DNA of 64,000 nucleotides, from positions 3,596,001 to 3,660,000 of the forward strand of contig NZ_CP128360.1 in assembly GCF_030345095.1 (NCBI RefSeq), read 5' to 3'. Source of the stretch: Solwaraspora sp. WMMA2056 (GTDB lineage Bacteria > Actinomycetota > Actinomycetes > Mycobacteriales > Micromonosporaceae). The position numbers were made by a program, and so were the translations under genes. A model generated the notes under the pieces. It worked only from the letters and a program-made list of their open reading frames with translations, was not told the DNA's origin and made no database searches. Positions 1 through 8,196 of the stretch are shown here, in pieces (the first letter of the stretch is position 1; each line of letters begins with the position of its first letter).

Positions 1-1
1 G

Positions 2-475
2 TGGGTGCGGGCCTCGGCGCCGCTGGTGCAGCGGCTCGCGGCCCTGCGGGTCGGGGTCGACATGGCCGGGCCGGTGCTCGACCAGTTGGTCGGGGTGCAT
101 CTGCTGGCCGCCGCCGACCAGATCGTGCCGGCCCGGCTGGCGCAACTGACCGCGCAGCGGGACGCGCTGCTGGCCGAGCTGGGCACGGCGCTGCCGGAGT
201 GGCGGGTCACCGTGCCGCACGGCGGGGTGACCCTCTGGGCGGAGCTGGACGGTCCGATCTCCAGCGCCCTGGCGCGGGCCGCCGAGGAGGCCGGGGTCCG
301 GCTGGCGCCGGGCCCCCGGTTCGGCATCGACGGCACCCTCGAGCGCTTCCTGCGGCTACCGTTCACCTTGCCGGTGCCGGTGCTGACCGACGCGGTCCGC
401 CGGATCGCCGCGGTGCGCTACGACCTTGACCGCACCAGCCGCCGCCAGTGGCGGGAACCCGCCATGATCGCCTGA
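2..475 (+). CDS. C-terminal part of a MocR-type (GntR/aminotransferase) regulator, truncated by the window edge
   Basis: The frame is open from the first bases, so the gene starts outside the window; about 157 residues remain. The visible part resembles the small domain of fold-type I PLP enzymes as found at the end of MocR/PdxR regulators: the first residues (WVRASAPLV) match the segment just after the PLP lysine (usually GLRIGWxxAP), followed by a helix-rich stretch and a glycine-rich HGGVTLWAEL segment. MocR proteins bind DNA with an N-terminal wHTH and sense PLP or amino compounds with this domain. A plain class I aminotransferase cannot be excluded because the N-terminus is missing. It converges on the acyl-CoA ligase gene with only about 25 bp between the stops. 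Confidence 0.7.
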   Translation, partial: WVRASAPLVQRLAALRVGVDMAGPVLDQLVGVHLLAAADQIVPARLAQLTAQRDALLAELGTALPEWRVTVPHGGVTLWAELDGPISSALARAAEEAGVRLAPGPRFGIDGTLERFLRLPFTLPVPVLTDAVRRIAAVRYDLDRTSRRQWREPAMIA

Positions 476-500
476 CGGCGGCTGGTGCCCGACCCCACGG

Positions 501-2369
501 TCAGATCTCGGCGAGTTGACCGGCGTACATCCGGTCGATCTCCGCGGCGAAGTTGCTCTCCACGATCCGGCGTTTGATCTTGAGTGACGGCGTCATCTCG
601 CCGTCCTCGATGGTCAGGTCCCGATTGAGGATAGTGAACTTCTTGATGGTTTCCCAGCGGTTCAGCTTGCTGTTGAGTTCGGCCACGTACCCCTCGACGA
701 GCGCGTGCGCCTGCGGCGAGGCGACGATCTCGGCGTACGGCCGGCCGGCCAGCGGGCCACCGGCGGCCCAGCCGGCGATGGCGTCCGGGTCCAGGGTGAC
801 CAGCATGGTGCAGTAGTTGCGGGCCTGGCCGATCACCACCGCCTGCGAGGTGTACGGGCAGGTGGCCTTGAACAGCCCCTCGATGTGCGACGGCGCGACG
901 TACTTGCCGCCGGAGGTCTTGACCAGGTCCTTCTTGCGGTCGGTGATGGTGAGGAAGCCGTCGTCGTCGAGCACGCCGATGTCGCCGGTGCGGAAGTAGC
1001 CGCCCTCGGTGAACGCCTCGGTCGTCTCCTGCGGCAGGTTGTGGTAGCCGCGCATCACCGGCGCGCCGCGTAGCAGGACCTCGCCGTCGTCGTCGATGCG
1101 GCACTCCAGGTCACCGAGTGGCTGGCCGACCGTACCGATCTTGATCTGGACCGGTCGGTTGACGAAGTTCGCGGCGCTCGCCTCGGTCAACCCGTATCCT
1201 TCGCAGATCGGCAGGTTCGCGGCGGCGAAGAACTCGGCGATGTCCGGGCTCAGCGGCGCGGAGCCGGAGACCAGCACCCGGATGTGCCCGCCGAGGCGGG
1301 CCTGGAGCTTGCTGAACACCAGTTTCTCGGCGATCGCGTACTTGAGCTTCAGCCCGCCCGGCACCGGTGTGCCGGCCTGCTGCAGGGCGACCCGCTGCCG
1401 GCCGACGCCGACCGCCCAGTTGAAGATCCTGGCCTTGGCGCCGCCGGCGTCGTGGGCGGTGGTGACCGCCTTGTTGTAGACCTTCTCGAAGATCCGGGGG
1501 GCGGCGCACATCAGCGTGGGGCGGACCACCGCCAGCATCTCGACCAGCTTGTCCACCCGGCCGTCCACGTAGGTGGGAAGTCCGACGTGGATGATGCTGC
1601 AGAGCAGGGTCTTGCCGAACGAGTGCGACAGCGGCAGCCAGAGGTACTGCAGGTCGTCGGGGTTCATGATGCCCAGGTCGGCCTGGGCCACCGCCTCCCA
1701 GCACCAGCCCCGGTGCAGCAGTTCGACGCCCTTGGGGCGGCCGGTGGTGCCGGAGGTGTAGATCAGGGTGGCCAGGTGCTCCGGCTCGATCGTGGTGGCG
1801 ATCCGCTCGATCAGCCCGGGTTCGTCGGCCAGCGCCCGGGCGCCGCGTTCCTCCAGCTGCGCCAGGGTCAGCTGGGGGACGGCCGCGGCCGGGTCGGGCT
1901 CGCCGTCCATCAGCACCACATGGGTCAGCGCGGGCAGCTCGGCACCGGTGATCTTGCCGGCCTGGGTGGGGTTCTCGGCGATGAGGACCTTGGATCCCGA
2001 GTCGCCGATGATGAAGGTGGCGTCGGCCGGTTCGGTGGTCGGGTAGACCGTGGTGGTCGCCCCGGCGGCGCACATGATCCCCAGGTCGGCGAGCACCCAC
2101 TCGAGCCGGGTGCCGGCCAGGATGGCCACCCGGTCCTCGTTGCCGACACCGAGGCCGTACAGGCCTGCGGCGATCGCCTTGGTCCGCGCGGCGACCTGAC
2201 TCCAGGTCAACCAGGTCAGACCCGAGTCGCCCGCAGCGGGCGAGGCAAATGCGTTCTTGTCGGGGGTCGCGGCGACCCGCTGCAGGAACATGTCGGGAAT
2301 CGACCGATATGGTACGTGGAGAGCCATCGGGTGCGTCGCCTCCGCATATGTGATAGTGAGCGCCGTCAC
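501..2369 (-). CDS. Long-chain acyl-CoA synthetase (FadD15-like)
   Basis: 622-residue AMP-forming ligase that activates fatty acids with ATP and CoA, the normal length for the FadD15/ACSL class. Visible motifs: the P-loop-like LIYTSGTTGRPKG (about residue 205), the adenine-site EGYGLTE (about 395), GYFRTGDIG (about 465) and the hinge region DRKKDLVKTSGGKYV (about 485) that precedes the mobile C-terminal domain. There is no signal peptide or membrane segment. The gene stands alone, with a divergent secreted protease upstream, so its position does not name a pathway; fatty-acid degradation or lipid remodelling is the family role. The specific chain length cannot be read from the sequence. Confidence 0.9.
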   Translation of the reverse strand: MTALTITYAEATHPMALHVPYRSIPDMFLQRVAATPDKNAFASPAAGDSGLTWLTWSQVAARTKAIAAGLYGLGVGNEDRVAILAGTRLEWVLADLGIMCAAGATTTVYPTTEPADATFIIGDSGSKVLIAENPTQAGKITGAELPALTHVVLMDGEPDPAAAVPQLTLAQLEERGARALADEPGLIERIATTIEPEHLATLIYTSGTTGRPKGVELLHRGWCWEAVAQADLGIMNPDDLQYLWLPLSHSFGKTLLCSIIHVGLPTYVDGRVDKLVEMLAVVRPTLMCAAPRIFEKVYNKAVTTAHDAGGAKARIFNWAVGVGRQRVALQQAGTPVPGGLKLKYAIAEKLVFSKLQARLGGHIRVLVSGSAPLSPDIAEFFAAANLPICEGYGLTEASAANFVNRPVQIKIGTVGQPLGDLECRIDDDGEVLLRGAPVMRGYHNLPQETTEAFTEGGYFRTGDIGVLDDDGFLTITDRKKDLVKTSGGKYVAPSHIEGLFKATCPYTSQAVVIGQARNYCTMLVTLDPDAIAGWAAGGPLAGRPYAEIVASPQAHALVEGYVAELNSKLNRWETIKKFTILNRDLTIEDGEMTPSLKIKRRIVESNFAAEIDRMYAGQLAEI

Positions 2370-2628
2370 GTTAATTCCGTGTTACCGAACAGTAGTGCCA
2401 CGGCGGCCCTTCGGCTAGTCCCGCTGGGCCGCACGCTGCGGTTCCCGCCCCGCCATCCACCGGTCGTGCCCGGGCATCGGCCGACCGGACGTCGACGGTA
2501 TGGCCATAACGGTATAGAAGGCTGACCACTATCCCCGCATACGATCCCATCGATCGATATCCCGATCGTCCACCCGTGACCGACGGCCACAAGCCGACGC
2601 GGGTGTCCGGATTGAGGAAGGGACAGGG

Positions 2629-3843
2629 ATGACCGTTCTCCGTACACACAGCCGACGGCTGCTGCTGACCGGCTGTGCCGCCGCGGTCGCCACCGCGCTG
2701 ATCGGCAACCCGGCCGCCGCCGCGCCCGCTGGCGACATCCAGCTCGCCGGTGGCGCCACCGCGGTCGCGGACAGCTACATCGTGGTGCTCAAGGACTCCG
2801 CCGTCGCGGCGAAGGCGACCTCGGCACGCACCGCCGCCGTCGCCGACCGGGCCGGCAGCCTCGCCGGCCAGTACGGCGGATCCGTCGAGCGGGTGTTCGG
2901 TGCCGCCGTCAACGGCTTCGAGGCCACCCTCACCGCGTCGCAGGCCCGCCGACTGGCCGCCCACTCCTCGGTGGCGTACGTCGAGCAGAACCACGTCGTG
3001 TCGATCGCCGCCACCCAGACCAACCCGCCGTCCTGGGGTCTGGACCGCATCGACCAGCGCAACCGCCCGTTGAACAGCGCCTACACGTACCCCAGCACGG
3101 CCACCAACGTCACCGCGTACATCATCGACACCGGCATCCGGACCACCCACAACGACTTCGGTGGGCGGGCCAGCCGCGGCTACGACGCCTTCGGCGGCAC
3201 CTCCGAGGACTGCAACGGCCACGGCACCCACGTCGCGGGCACCGTGGGCGGCAGCGCGTACGGCGTTGCCAAGGGCGTGCGCCTGGTCGCCGTCCGGGTG
3301 CTCAACTGCTCCGGCAGCGGCACCACCGCCGGCGTCATCGCCGGGGTCAACTGGGTCACCTCCAACGCCCGCAAGCCGGCCGTGGCCAACATGAGCCTCG
3401 GCGGCGGCGCCAGCAGCACGCTGGACAGCGCGGTGGCCAACTCGATCTCCTCCGGCGTCAGCTACGCGGTGGCGGCCGGCAACTCCAACCGCAACGCCTG
3501 CAGCTACTCGCCGGCCCGGGTCGCCAACGCGATCACCGTCGGCGCCACCACCAGCACCGACGCGCGCGCGTCCTACTCCAACTACGGCAGCTGCCTGGAC
3601 ATCTTCGCGCCGGGTTCGTCGATCACCGCGCCCTGGTACAACAGCAACAGCGCGACCAACACCATCAGCGGCACCTCGATGGCCGCGCCGCACGCGGCCG
3701 GCGCCGCCGCCCTGGTGCTCGCCGCCAACCCGTCCTACAGCCCGGCCCAGGTCACCAGCTCGCTGGTGAGCAACGCCACCACCGGTGTGGTGACCAGCGC
3801 GGGCAGCGGCTCTCCGAACCGCCTGCTCTTCGTGGTCAACTGA
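2629..3843 (+). CDS. Secreted subtilisin-family (S8) serine protease with I9 propeptide
   Basis: 404 residues. An N-terminal signal peptide (RRLLLTGCAAAVATALIG, cut near AAA) is followed by an inhibitor-I9 propeptide (about 45-125, DSYIVVLKD to VAYVEQN) and a proteinase K/aqualysin-like catalytic domain. The triad is seen as Asp in YIIDTGIR, His in NGHGTHVAGT and Ser in SGTSMAAPH; the oxyanion-hole Asn lies in AAGNSNRNAC. There is no C-terminal accessory domain. The ATG follows a GGAAGGGACA-like ribosome site. The protein is expected to be secreted, autoprocessed and to act as a general extracellular protease. The gene is monocistronic, with a strong hairpin directly after it. Confidence 0.93.
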   Translation: MTVLRTHSRRLLLTGCAAAVATALIGNPAAAAPAGDIQLAGGATAVADSYIVVLKDSAVAAKATSARTAAVADRAGSLAGQYGGSVERVFGAAVNGFEATLTASQARRLAAHSSVAYVEQNHVVSIAATQTNPPSWGLDRIDQRNRPLNSAYTYPSTATNVTAYIIDTGIRTTHNDFGGRASRGYDAFGGTSEDCNGHGTHVAGTVGGSAYGVAKGVRLVAVRVLNCSGSGTTAGVIAGVNWVTSNARKPAVANMSLGGGASSTLDSAVANSISSGVSYAVAAGNSNRNACSYSPARVANAITVGATTSTDARASYSNYGSCLDIFAPGSSITAPWYNSNSATNTISGTSMAAPHAAGAAALVLAANPSYSPAQVTSSLVSNATTGVVTSAGSGSPNRLLFVVN

Positions 3844-3887
3844 CCTTCGTGACCAGTTCGACCGACCCGACGAACTGAGCAGAGCGC

Positions 3888-3922
3888 GCGGCCCCCGGGA
3901 ACCCCCAGCGCCCGGGGGCCGC
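3888..3922. terminator. Hairpin terminator between the subtilase and PepSY genes
   Basis: A perfect 12-bp stem (GCGGCCCCCGGG pairing with CCCGGGGGCCGC) encloses an 11-nt loop. It has no T-run, which is usual in high-GC actinomycetes. It lies between two convergent genes and could serve both. Confidence 0.75.
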
Positions 3923-3946
3923 ACCCTGTCCGGGCGCGCCGACCGG

Positions 3947-4417
3947 TCAGTCGTCGCGTCGGTCGTCCCGGTCACGCCGGTCGTCGTCGTCCCGGTCATC
4001 GTCATCGTCATCGTCGTCGCGGTCGACGTCGAGGATCTCGCCGGTCTCCCGGTCGATGTCCAGGTCCCACTCGACGCGCTCGGCCCTGACCTCGACCTCC
4101 CAGACCGGCCGGCCGTGCTCCCGGTCCCGCTCGATCTCGGTGACCCGGCCCTCCCCGACGTGCGCCAGCGCGATCCGCTTCGCCTGCTCGACCCCGACCA
4201 CCTCGGTGGCGCCGGCGGCACCGGATGCGGTCGGGGCGGTCGGGGTGTCGGTGGCGGCCGGTTGCGGTGCCGTGGCCGGACCGGTGCCGCTGGTGGCGCT
4301 GACCGCGCGGGCCGAACCGGTCACGTTCTGGGCGGCCGCGCCGACCGCCGTACCGGCCACCGCCAGTGCGGCCACCGCACCCACTCCGGCCATTACGATC
4401 ACTGACCTGCGAGCCAT
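3947..4417 (-). CDS. Secreted or membrane-anchored PepSY-domain protein
   Basis: The ATG at 4417 is preferred over upstream starts because AGGAGG lies 6 nt before it; this gives 156 residues beginning MARRSVIVMAGVGAVAALAVAG, a signal peptide. A PT/A-rich linker follows, then one PepSY domain (about 75-135: QAKRIALAHVGEGRVTEIERD to WEVEVRAERVEWDLDIDRETGEIL), then an unusual tail alternating Asp and Arg. PepSY modules bind peptides or inhibit peptidases at the cell surface. The gene is directly downstream of a histidine kinase and response regulator on the same strand, with its own putative promoter and a site matching one at the regulator gene. It is therefore probably a target or sensory partner of that pair. 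Confidence 0.85.
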   Translation of the reverse strand: MARRSVIVMAGVGAVAALAVAGTAVGAAAQNVTGSARAVSATSGTGPATAPQPAATDTPTAPTASGAAGATEVVGVEQAKRIALAHVGEGRVTEIERDREHGRPVWEVEVRAERVEWDLDIDRETGEILDVDRDDDDDDDDRDDDDRRDRDDRRDD

Positions 4418-4486
4418 CTCGTACCTCCTGTTGTCGTCGTTGACAGCAAGGTTCGTCCACCGCCGGATAGCGTCGCGCTGTGCGAG

Positions 4487-4504
4487 CACTAAGGACGGGT
4501 TAAG
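4487..4504 (-). promoter_or_regulatory. Putative response-regulator site upstream of the PepSY gene
   Basis: Read on the minus strand this is CTTAACCCGTCCTTAGTG: two half-sites (TTAAC and TTAG) whose starts are 11 bp apart, the phasing used by OmpR-family regulators. The same pattern, TTAAC-N3-TC-N-TTAG, occurs at 6538-6553 next to the response-regulator gene. This is inference from two copies only. Confidence 0.45.
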
Positions 4505-4522
4505 ACCATCGGCCCGCGCCGG

Positions 4523-5809
4523 TCAGGACCGTGGCCGGCCCAGTCGCAGCGTCACCACCGCGCCCGGCGACCCGTCCGCCACCGCCAGCCGGCCGCCGCT
4601 GGCCCGGGCCACCCGGGCGGCGATGTCCAGGCCCAGTCCGGTCGATCCGGCCTGCGACACCCCGCGCCGGGCCAGCCCCTCGGGCAGACCCGGGCCGGCG
4701 TCGGCGACGGTGAGCACCGCGCCGTCATCGGACACGGCCAGGGTGACCGCGAACCCCGTGCCGTCCGGGGTGTGCGCGAAGACGTTGCCGAGCAGGGCGT
4801 CCACCGCAGCGGCCAGCTCCTCCGCGTCGGCGGCGACCGGCAGCGGGCCGCTGGCCAGGTCGAGTCGGACGGTACGCCCGGTGTCCTCGGCCAGCACCGA
4901 CCAGAACTCGACCCGGTCGCGGACCACCACGGCGGCGTCGGCGACCGCAGGCCGTCCGCCCGGCCCGGCCGGAGCGGCGCTGCGTCGGCGGGCCTGCTGG
5001 ATCAGCCCGGTGACGGCCCGTTCGAGTGAGTCCACCGCGGCGGTGACCCGGGCCGCCTCCGCCGGGTCGGGCAGCGACTCGGCCTCCAACCGCAGCGCGG
5101 TCAGCGGCGTACGGAGCCGGTGCGACAGGTCGGCGACGCGTTCGCGTTCGTCGCGCAGCAGCTCCTGGATCCGCCCGGCCAGGTGGTTCAACGCCCCGGC
5201 CACCTCCCGTAGCTCGGGAGGGCCACCGGGCTGCGCCCGGGCCGACAGTTCGGCACCGGCCAACCGGTGCGACACGGCGGACAGCTCGGTGATCGGCGCG
5301 ACCAACCGGCGGGCCAGCCGGTCGGCGACGAGGACCCCGACCAGGATCAGGCCCAGGCCGAGCCCGGCCAGCACGGCCCAGGCCCGGCCGACCCCCCGGT
5401 CCAGCTCGGCGGCGGAGACGAAGGTACGGATCACCGCCGTACCGTCGGGGCGGCCCTGCACCGCGACCAGGATCTCGCGGCCCTGGGCGTCGGCTGCGGT
5501 GAGGCTGCGGCCGGTGCCGGCCAGCCGGACCGCCGGCGTCGCCGGCACCTGGTCACCGAGGACCGTGCCGTCGGGCAGGTAGACGGTGACCGGCCGGTCG
5601 GCGGTGGCGGCCAGCTGCTCGACGGTCAGCCGCAGGGTGGCGACGTCGGCGGTGCCGACGAGCGAGACGATCGACTGCACGTCGGCGCTGGCGGCGATGA
5701 TCGCCCGGTCCTGCGCCACGGTGCGCAGCAGCAGCGCCAGCGGCACCAGGAAGGCCACCAGCACCAGGGTCGTGGTGGCGGCGACCAGCAGGGTGAGCCG
5801 GCGTCTCAC
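4523..5809 (-). CDS. Two-component sensor histidine kinase
   Basis: 428 residues. Two membrane helices (about 8-30 and 140-165) flank a short extracytoplasmic sensor of about 110 residues; a HAMP linker, a HisKA dimerisation domain with H-box DLSHRLRTPLTALRLEAE (about 225), and a HATPase with N-box LLGNVFAHTP, G1 DAGPGLPEG and G2 GLGLDIA follow. It should autophosphorylate on the H-box His and pass phosphate to the regulator encoded immediately upstream. Its GTG start overlaps the regulator stop (GTGA), so the two are translationally coupled. The signal is unknown; the adjacent PepSY gene suggests an envelope cue. Confidence 0.93.
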   Translation of the reverse strand: MRRRLTLLVAATTTLVLVAFLVPLALLLRTVAQDRAIIAASADVQSIVSLVGTADVATLRLTVEQLAATADRPVTVYLPDGTVLGDQVPATPAVRLAGTGRSLTAADAQGREILVAVQGRPDGTAVIRTFVSAAELDRGVGRAWAVLAGLGLGLILVGVLVADRLARRLVAPITELSAVSHRLAGAELSARAQPGGPPELREVAGALNHLAGRIQELLRDERERVADLSHRLRTPLTALRLEAESLPDPAEAARVTAAVDSLERAVTGLIQQARRRSAAPAGPGGRPAVADAAVVVRDRVEFWSVLAEDTGRTVRLDLASGPLPVAADAEELAAAVDALLGNVFAHTPDGTGFAVTLAVSDDGAVLTVADAGPGLPEGLARRGVSQAGSTGLGLDIAARVARASGGRLAVADGSPGAVVTLRLGRPRS

Positions 5810-6495
5810 CCGACGCCGTCCGGGGCGTCCAGGCGTACCCCGACGCCGCGCACGGTGTGCAGGTAGCGGGGCGCGCCGGCGGTCTCACCGAGTTTGCGGC
5901 GCAGCCAGGACAGGTGGACGTCGACGGTCTTGTCGGCGCCGCCGTAGGGCACCTGCCAGACCTCGGTCATCAGCTCCCGCTTGGAGACCACCTGTCCGGC
6001 GCGGGCCGCCAGGTAGTGCAGCAGGTCGAATTCGCGCGGGGTCAGTTCCAGCGTCGCGCCGGCCAGGCTGGCCTGTCGGGACCGTACGTCGATGCGCAGC
6101 TCACCGACGTGCACCGCAGGTTCCTCCGACTCGCCGGCGCCCCGGCGCAGCACGGCCCGCACCCGGGCGTCGAGCTGGGCGGCGGTGAACGGCTTGACGA
6201 CGTAGTCGTCGGCACCGGCGTCGAGCCCCCGGACGATCTCGGCCTCGTCGTCGCGGGCGGTGGCGATGATCACCGGGACCCGGCTGACGGCCCGCAGCAT
6301 CCGCAGCATCTCCAACCCGTCCAGGTCGGGCAGGCCGAGGTCGAGCACGACCAGGTCGGGCCGGTCGTCGAGGGCGTGCGTCAGGCCGGCCATCGCGGTG
6401 TGCGCGGCCGCGACGGCGTGGCCGCGGTCGCGTAGGGCCCGGATCAGCGGGGTACGGATCGCCAGGTCGTCCTCGATCACCAGCAGCCGGGCCAC
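5806..6495 (-). CDS. OmpR-family response regulator
   Basis: 229 residues from GTG 6495. Receiver domain: acidic pocket EDD near the N-terminus, phospho-acceptor Asp in DLVVLDLGLPDLDG, switch Thr in IIATARDD and Lys in VVKPF. The C-terminal winged helix (LTPREFDLLHYLA to TVRGVGVRL) is of the OmpR/PhoB class. A longer reading from ATG 6534 exists, but TAGCGT ends exactly 7 nt before GTG 6495, which fits a leaderless transcript and puts the receiver beta-1 strand at the N-terminus. It pairs with the overlapping kinase gene and lies divergent from a small membrane protein gene. Confidence 0.92.
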   Translation of the reverse strand: MARLLVIEDDLAIRTPLIRALRDRGHAVAAAHTAMAGLTHALDDRPDLVVLDLGLPDLDGLEMLRMLRAVSRVPVIIATARDDEAEIVRGLDAGADDYVVKPFTAAQLDARVRAVLRRGAGESEEPAVHVGELRIDVRSRQASLAGATLELTPREFDLLHYLAARAGQVVSKRELMTEVWQVPYGGADKTVDVHLSWLRRKLGETAGAPRYLHTVRGVGVRLDAPDGVG

Positions 6496-6508
6496 GACAG
6501 GCACGCTA
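6496..6508 (-). promoter_or_regulatory. -10 element for a leaderless response-regulator transcript
   Basis: On the minus strand, TAGCGT then GCCTGTC (7 nt) then the GTG start. The -10 to start spacing places the transcript 5' end at the start codon. No Shine-Dalgarno sequence lies at a useful distance. Confidence 0.5.
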
Positions 6509-6534
6509 CCTGGCGCCGGCGCTGGTGGCGGCAC

Positions 6535-6575
6535 CCGTTAACGGTTCTTTAGGGTCCCCCGGCGCTGCCGTTAAC
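6535..6575. promoter_or_regulatory. Putative operator: palindrome CCGTTAACGG, phased TTAAC/TTAG pair and a second CCGTTAAC
   Basis: In the intergenic region between the response-regulator gene and its divergent neighbour: CCGTTAACGG (6535-6544) is a perfect palindrome, GTTAACGGTTCTTTAGGG (6537-6554) repeats the pattern seen before the PepSY gene, and CCGTTAAC recurs 33 bp (three helical turns) further on (6568-6575). Autoregulation by the response regulator is the simplest reading. Confidence 0.5.
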
Positions 6576-6599
6576 CCACCGGCGGGCATAGTCAGCGAG

Positions 6600-7106
6600 G
6601 TGACCCGTCGTGTGCTGCTCGCCGTCGCCGGCTGGTGCCTCGCCGTCGGTGCGGCCACCATGATCGGACTGGCCGCGTTGCGGGTGGTCGGTGAGGGGCT
6701 GACCGGTGGCCCGGCCGGTGAGGTGCTCGATCAGCAGGAGATCGCCCGCCAGCTCGCGGCCGCCTCGCCGACGCCCTCGGCATCGGCCACCGTGCCGCCG
6801 ACTCCGGCACCGACCGGCCCGCCGGCCGGTCCGGCGACCAGCCCTGACCCGCCGTCGCCGTCGCCGAGCGACACCGCCGAGGCGCAGGTCGCGGCGACCC
6901 CCGGCGGCACCGTGGTCGTCGCCTGCGACGGCGCGTTGGCCCGCCTGGTCTCCTGGGCGCCGGCACAGGGTTACACCGCGAGCGATGTGGACCGTGGTCC
7001 CGACGACGACGCCGAGGTGAGCTTCGTCGGCGCGGCCGGCGAGTACGAGGTGACCGTGGTCTGTGCCGCCGGTCGTCCGCAGGTCACCTGGGAACTGGAC
7101 GACTGA
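6600..7106 (+). CDS. Hypothetical membrane-anchored protein with Pro/Ser/Thr-rich linker
   Basis: 168 residues from GTG 6600, chosen because the -10-like CATAGT ends 7 nt upstream and the frame then starts with basic residues directly before a membrane helix (RRVLLAVAGWCLAVGAATMIGLAAL). A linker of about 60 residues rich in Pro, Ser, Thr and Ala leads to a compact C-terminal domain of about 70 residues with two Cys (VVVACDGALARL and EVTVVCAAG) that may form a disulfide outside the membrane. I do not recognise the domain. The gene is divergent from the response regulator and shares its regulatory region, so it may belong to that regulon. Confidence 0.75.
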   Translation: MTRRVLLAVAGWCLAVGAATMIGLAALRVVGEGLTGGPAGEVLDQQEIARQLAAASPTPSASATVPPTPAPTGPPAGPATSPDPPSPSPSDTAEAQVAATPGGTVVVACDGALARLVSWAPAQGYTASDVDRGPDDDAEVSFVGAAGEYEVTVVCAAGRPQVTWELDD

Positions 7107-7164
7107 CGCCCGGCTCCCGGCGCGTCGCCGGCGCGTCCGGCCCGCGCCGCCGCGTCCGGCCCGC

Positions 7165-8109
7165 TCACCGGTAGCGGTGCGAGTTGACCGACCAGTCGTA
7201 GGTGCCCCGGATCCAGTGCCGCCGGGCGGCGACGAGGCGCTCCACCGCCGGCGGCGCGTCGATCAGCACCTCCGCCTCCAGCCGCAGATAGAGCGCCAGG
7301 CTGTCGGTGAACCGGGTGCTGGCCTCGGCCAGCCCCGCCGCCGCGCCCCGGCCGGTCTCGTGCGCGATGACGACAGCCAGGTTGTGTGGATCCTGGTGGT
7401 GCTCCTTGGCGTAGGAGAACAGGTCGTTGCACCAGCAGACCAGATCGGCCGCGACAGTGTTCAATTCCGCGAGCCGTGGGTCAACCCGGTGACGGGAATG
7501 CGGCAGTCCGTTTTCCGCGAGGTCGGTGAGCGCGAAACTGGGCAGTACGGCGCCGGTGTGCCGGCGCATCTGGATGTACTCGGCCACCGCCGGCACCCGA
7601 CCCTGCTGGCGGTTGCTGGCTTCCCAGAGCAGTGCGAAGAGGTAGTGGTGCAGCGAAGCGGTGAAGCGCAACAGGGCCCCGGGCCGGCGCAGCCGGCGGA
7701 CCCGGTGACACAGGTCGGCCAGCGCCGCCGCCAGCGGTTCCTGGTCCGTCGCCGACCCGGCGGCCGGTACGCCGTACCGCTCCAGCACCTGCATCAGTGG
7801 ACTGATCAGGGGCGAGATCCGGCACGGGTCGGCACCGCCGCCGTCTTCGTCGCAGACGTCGTCCAGTGCGAACAGCCAGGTGATCAGGTCACTGAGCAGT
7901 TGGGCGTGAGTCAGCTCGGCACCGGGTGCGGCGCGGGCCGCCAGCTCGGCCGCGTTGGCCTGACCCAGCCGGGCCGCGATGGAGGCGTTGGCGGTCAGCG
8001 CGAACCGCTGGGCCCACTGGATCGACTGCGCGGCGAGGGTCGGCAGATGCGGGTTCGTCCGGGGACGGAACGGCGGCGCCACCACCGATGTCGGCGCGAA
8101 CGCGGGCAT
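7165..8109 (-). CDS. Class I terpene synthase (sesquiterpene cyclase type)
   Basis: 314 residues from ATG 8109, which has GGAGGT 4 nt upstream; longer in-frame starts lack this. Both metal-binding motifs of bacterial class I terpene cyclases are present: the Asp-rich DDVCDE (about residue 85) and the NSE-type NDLFSYAKE (about 220), plus a C-terminal RGTYDWSVNSHRY resembling the usual RY pair. It should ionise a prenyl diphosphate (FPP is typical at this length) with three Mg2+ and cyclise it. The gene stands alone, with no prenyl transferase or P450 adjacent, so the product would be an unmodified hydrocarbon or alcohol that cannot be predicted here. Confidence 0.88.
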   Translation of the reverse strand: MPAFAPTSVVAPPFRPRTNPHLPTLAAQSIQWAQRFALTANASIAARLGQANAAELAARAAPGAELTHAQLLSDLITWLFALDDVCDEDGGGADPCRISPLISPLMQVLERYGVPAAGSATDQEPLAAALADLCHRVRRLRRPGALLRFTASLHHYLFALLWEASNRQQGRVPAVAEYIQMRRHTGAVLPSFALTDLAENGLPHSRHRVDPRLAELNTVAADLVCWCNDLFSYAKEHHQDPHNLAVVIAHETGRGAAAGLAEASTRFTDSLALYLRLEAEVLIDAPPAVERLVAARRHWIRGTYDWSVNSHRYR

Positions 8110-8196
8110 GTGACCTCCGGCCGGGCGCCAAGGGGAGGGGTGGCGCACCAGCGTGATCATCATCGCGGTCCGCGCCCGTGGCGGCGAGTGCCGTCC

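Noticed and set aside
1284-2525. Long open frame of 413 codons on the strand opposite the acyl-CoA ligase gene
   Set aside because: It is low-complexity Gly/Val/Arg-rich and lies antisense to a gene with full family motifs; such frames are a by-product of high GC.
3947-4020. GTC/TCG-rich short repeat as a possible CRISPR or regulatory array
   Set aside because: It is simply the coding sequence of the Asp/Arg tail of the PepSY protein, with no regular spacers.
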